This document shows positions 4,209 through 6,437 of a stretch of 6,437 nucleotides of DNA, in pieces. The first letter of the stretch is position 1; each line of letters starts with the position of its first letter. Under the pieces are notes generated by a model that saw only the letters and a program-made list of their open reading frames with translations, was not told the DNA's origin and did not search any database. The DNA lies in the NCBI GenBank assembly GCA_029939545.1, contig JAOZSS010000140.1:1-6437 (forward strand), in the 5' to 3' direction. The stretch comes from Kiritimatiellia bacterium. Lineage in GTDB: Bacteria > Verrucomicrobiota > Kiritimatiellia > UBA8416 > JABMPJ01. The position numbers and the translations under genes are program-made.

Positions 4209-5624
4209 ATGAAGAAGGTTCTGCTTATTAACAGCAACATGGTCCAGGTGCCTTACCAGGTGCCGCCGGTCGGGATCTGTCTACAGGCTGCGGCGCTGGA
4301 AGACGCGTATACGGTACGCGTATACGATGCGCTGCCCGATGGTGGGGCGGGGCTCGCGGCGGAGTTAGCCGCTTTCGCGCCGGACTACGTGGGACTCGGC
4401 ATCCGCAATATCGATGATGTGGTCGTCGGCGGCAGCTTCTTCATTGGCGCGATCCGCGACCAGATTGCCTCTCCGCTGCGGGCCATGACGCGTGCGCCCA
4501 TCATCCTCGGTGGCAGTGGTTTTACGATCTTCCCCGCGGAGCTGATGGAGGTCCTCGATGCAGATTTCGGGGTGGTGGGCGAGGGCGAGCTGTCGTTGCC
4601 CGCCCTGCTGCGTACGCTGGACGCGGGCGCTGATGCGTCCTCGGTCCCCGGGGTGATCTGCCGCGATCCGTCTGCGCCTGCCGCCCCACGCGGCGAGTAT
4701 ATGGATCTCGGCACGGTGCGCCCTGCCGATATAGACCGCCGCATCGACTATGCCCCCTATGATGGGCGCGGATCCTACCCCATTCAAACCAAGCGAGGCT
4801 GTGTACACCGCTGCCTGTATTGCTCCTATCCACAGTTGGAGGGACGACGCTTTCGTGTGCGCCCGCCGTCGGCCGTGGTGGATGAGCTCGAGGCGGTCCG
4901 GCAGCGTCTCGGGTCAGTCAGATTTGAATTCGTCGACTCGACGTTCAACGATCCGCCGGGGCATGCCGAAGCGATCTGTCGTGAGATAATCCGACGGGGC
5001 ATCCGGCCAGTGCTGCGGACCATGGGCGTCAATCCTGTTGGGGTGACACGGGAACTCCTGGAGTTGATGCAGGAAGCGGGTTTCGCTCAGATTGACTGCA
5101 CGCCGGATTCGGCATCGCCCGGCATGCTGCATCGGTTGCAGAAGAATTTCTCGCGCGACCAACTGGAGTCCGCCGCGCGCCTGATTCGCCACCAGGGTAT
5201 GCCCACCATGTGGTTCTTCCTGCTGGGCGGACCGGGTGAGACGCGGGAGACTATTGACGAGACGTTCGCCTTCATTGATGCGTTTGTCTGCGAAGATGAT
5301 ATGGCGCATATCTCGGAGGGTTTGCGGATCTACCCGCACACGGATCTGCACACCATTGCGATTGAGGAGGGTGTCGTGGCTGCCGACGCCTCGCTGTTGG
5401 AGCCGCGCTTCTATTTCTCGCCCGCCCTCGGCCGGGCGGGACTGGCGCAGTGTGTTGAGCAGGCGATCGCGGATCGACCCAACTGTGTGCGATCGGTCGA
5501 CTCCTCGCCGCCGCCGGCGATGATGAAGGCGGCGATCCAATTGCGCACGGCGGAGGAGGTGGACGAACCCATGTTCCGCACGTTGCTCAGGCTGAAGCGG
5601 TCGCCTGAGCTGTGGGGTGGGTAG
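4209..5624 (+). CDS. Radical SAM protein with B12-binding-like N-terminal domain
   Basis: The 471-residue protein has the two-part layout of the cobalamin-dependent radical SAM class (BchE/methyltransferase-like). Residues about 1-135 form a Rossmann-like B12-binding-type domain: 'KKVLLINSN' strand, 'PPVGICLQAAAL', 'GGSGFTIFP' (101-109) and 'GEGE' (124-127). The radical SAM core starts near 190 with the cluster motif CVHRCLYC (198-205, CX3CX2C), which binds the [4Fe-4S] cluster through Cys198, 202 and 205. It also shows 'FVDSTFNDP' (241-249) and the SAM-binding-like 'LLGGPGET' (338-345). Where family members with bound cobalamin have D-x-H-x-x-G, this one has DALPDG (40-45), so the lower axial His is absent. 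Cobalamin could still bind His-off, or not at all. Possible chemistries include methylation, cyclisation or rearrangement, perhaps on a carrier-bound substrate. The start has a poor ribosome site behind a hairpin. It is the last gene of the operon. Confidence 0.9.
   Translation: MKKVLLINSNMVQVPYQVPPVGICLQAAALEDAYTVRVYDALPDGGAGLAAELAAFAPDYVGLGIRNIDDVVVGGSFFIGAIRDQIASPLRAMTRAPIILGGSGFTIFPAELMEVLDADFGVVGEGELSLPALLRTLDAGADASSVPGVICRDPSAPAAPRGEYMDLGTVRPADIDRRIDYAPYDGRGSYPIQTKRGCVHRCLYCSYPQLEGRRFRVRPPSAVVDELEAVRQRLGSVRFEFVDSTFNDPPGHAEAICREIIRRGIRPVLRTMGVNPVGVTRELLELMQEAGFAQIDCTPDSASPGMLHRLQKNFSRDQLESAARLIRHQGMPTMWFFLLGGPGETRETIDETFAFIDAFVCEDDMAHISEGLRIYPHTDLHTIAIEEGVVAADASLLEPRFYFSPALGRAGLAQCVEQAIADRPNCVRSVDSSPPPAMMKAAIQLRTAEEVDEPMFRTLLRLKRSPELWGG
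4303..4326. repeat. Paired palindromes within the radical SAM coding region
   Basis: ACGCGTATACG occurs twice (4303-4313 and 4316-4326), 13 bases apart. Each copy contains two overlapping palindromes, ACGCGT and CGTATACG. The two CGTATACG boxes (4306-4313 and 4319-4326) also pair with each other as an 8-bp stem around a 5-nt loop. The 13-base period is out of step with the codons, so the repeat does not reflect repeated protein sequence. It could be an internal protein-binding site or chance. Confidence 0.4.
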
Positions 5625-5629
5625 AGGGG

Positions 5630-6436
5630 CTATATCGTTTCGGTGCCCTGCCGAATCTTCCACAGTTCACCCACATGCCCGTAGAAATCCTCGAGGGGCA
5701 GGTGCGTGCGGGTGACGCAGTTGAACATGTTGTACTTGGCGAGGTCGTGGTCGATGATCTGATCCTCTGTCTCGGCATGGAACGGCGTGCCGGGCATCGG
5801 CGTGAGAATCGTATAGCCTGCCAGCGCCACACTGTGAGCGGCGGCGTAGTCGGCCAGGGCCGCAAAGTCGGCCTGGTCGTAGTCGGGCGGGATGACGTAG
5901 TTGCCTCGCATCATGATGCCGTTGGCATGAAATACGCGAATGGCTTCGACGATGAGCTGTGGGTCGGTCTGCTTGCTGTAGGCGTCTAGCTCTTGCTGTC
6001 GGAATGACTCAAATCCCACAATGACCACCTTCAGCCCGCCCCGGGCGAGCTTGGCGATGAGGGCGGGGTGACGCGCCGCGGTGTCGAACCGGATATCCAT
6101 GATGTAGGTCTTGCGGATTCCTTCCTGCTCGATCCGGTCAAACAGGCGGTCGGCAAACGCCATGTTCACCAGCGTGTTGGCGTCGGCAAAGCGGACGACG
6201 GGATAGTCGTCCAGCGTCTTGAGTTCCTCGATCACGCTCTCCACGTCCCGTTGCAGGTAGGCGGCGTGGTATTGGGGCCAGATAGAACAGAAGGAACAGC
6301 GGTAGGGGCATCCCAGCGAGGTGTAGATGTAGGTGCTCGGGCCGCTGGCTTTTCCGACGACGTAGGTCGACAGCCAGCGTGTTAGCAGGGAGCGGTCCGG
6401 GGCAATGAATCCGTCGCCGGCGGGATCGGGCGGATC
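5630..6436 (-). CDS. Radical SAM protein, 5' end beyond the window
   Basis: The reading frame stays open from the right edge of the window to the stop at 5630-5632, giving 268 visible residues. Internal GTG codons such as 6244 should not be taken as the start, because the cluster motif CPYRCSFC (visible residues 43-50, CX3CX2C) lies upstream of it, encoded around 6287-6310. The rest fits a radical SAM barrel: 'VRFADANTLVN' (81-91), 'VVIVGFESF' (137-145), 'MRGNYVIPPD' (176-185) and 'LTPMPGTPF' (211-219). This C-terminal half resembles the BchE/hopanoid-methylase-like class, so a B12-binding-type domain may lie in the missing N-terminus. It converges on the operon with a 5-bp gap and no visible terminator. 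Shared pathway membership is suggested by position only. Confidence 0.9.
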   Translation of the reverse strand, partial: DPPDPAGDGFIAPDRSLLTRWLSTYVVGKASGPSTYIYTSLGCPYRCSFCSIWPQYHAAYLQRDVESVIEELKTLDDYPVVRFADANTLVNMAFADRLFDRIEQEGIRKTYIMDIRFDTAARHPALIAKLARGGLKVVIVGFESFRQQELDAYSKQTDPQLIVEAIRVFHANGIMMRGNYVIPPDYDQADFAALADYAAAHSVALAGYTILTPMPGTPFHAETEDQIIDHDLAKYNMFNCVTRTHLPLEDFYGHVGELWKIRQGTETI

Positions 6437-6437
6437 G

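Noticed and set aside
4924..4948. Palindrome CGTCGA-C-TCGACG flanked by TTGAA/TTCAA inside the radical SAM gene
   Set aside because: The one-base centre cannot form an RNA hairpin as drawn. The arms coincide with codons of the expected FVDSTF barrel motif, so chance in coding sequence is the simpler explanation.
5609..5674. CTGTGG/CCACAG and GTGGGT/ACCCAC pairs spanning the convergent gene junction as a bidirectional terminator
   Set aside because: The loops are about 45 bases, the arms only 6 bp, both lie in coding sequence and no T-run follows.

Overview
The window looks like bacterial chromosomal DNA with GC-rich coding sequence. It holds one compact left-to-right operon of six genes and the 3' part of a convergent gene at the right edge. 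No rRNA, tRNA, CRISPR array, transposase or integrase is visible. The lineage cannot be fixed from this sequence. The gene content and the T-rich 'TTTCGTG'-like and 'AACCTTTG'-like short repeats in the upstream spacer remind me of PVC-group genomes (Planctomycetota, Verrucomicrobiota, Kiritimatiellota), but this is only an impression.

Layout: bases 1-341 are non-coding and less GC-rich than the genes. They contain two small degenerate repeats, a bulged hairpin and a possible structured leader. Then come an ABC ATPase (342-1088), its ABC-2 type permease (1085-2371, 4-nt overlap), a small helix-turn-helix protein (2405-2866), a BtrH-type papain-like acyltransferase/peptidase (2863-3864, 4-nt overlap), an acyl carrier protein (3909-4181) and a radical SAM protein with a cobalamin-binding-like N-terminal domain (4209-5624). 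On the minus strand, ending 5 bp away, is a second radical SAM protein (5630-6436) whose N-terminus lies outside the window.

How they may work together: a carrier protein next to a BtrH-family protein recalls butirosin biosynthesis, where BtrH moves an acyl group from the carrier BtrI to an acceptor. Here the pair is linked to an exporter, a putative regulator and one or two radical SAM enzymes. The simplest reading is a small biosynthesis-and-export locus. A substrate would be loaded on the carrier, modified by radical chemistry, transferred or released by the BtrH-like protein, and exported by the ABC pair. No ketosynthase, adenylation or acyl-loading enzyme is visible, so the carrier must be charged by genes outside the window or by a non-standard route. 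The product cannot be deduced from this sequence.
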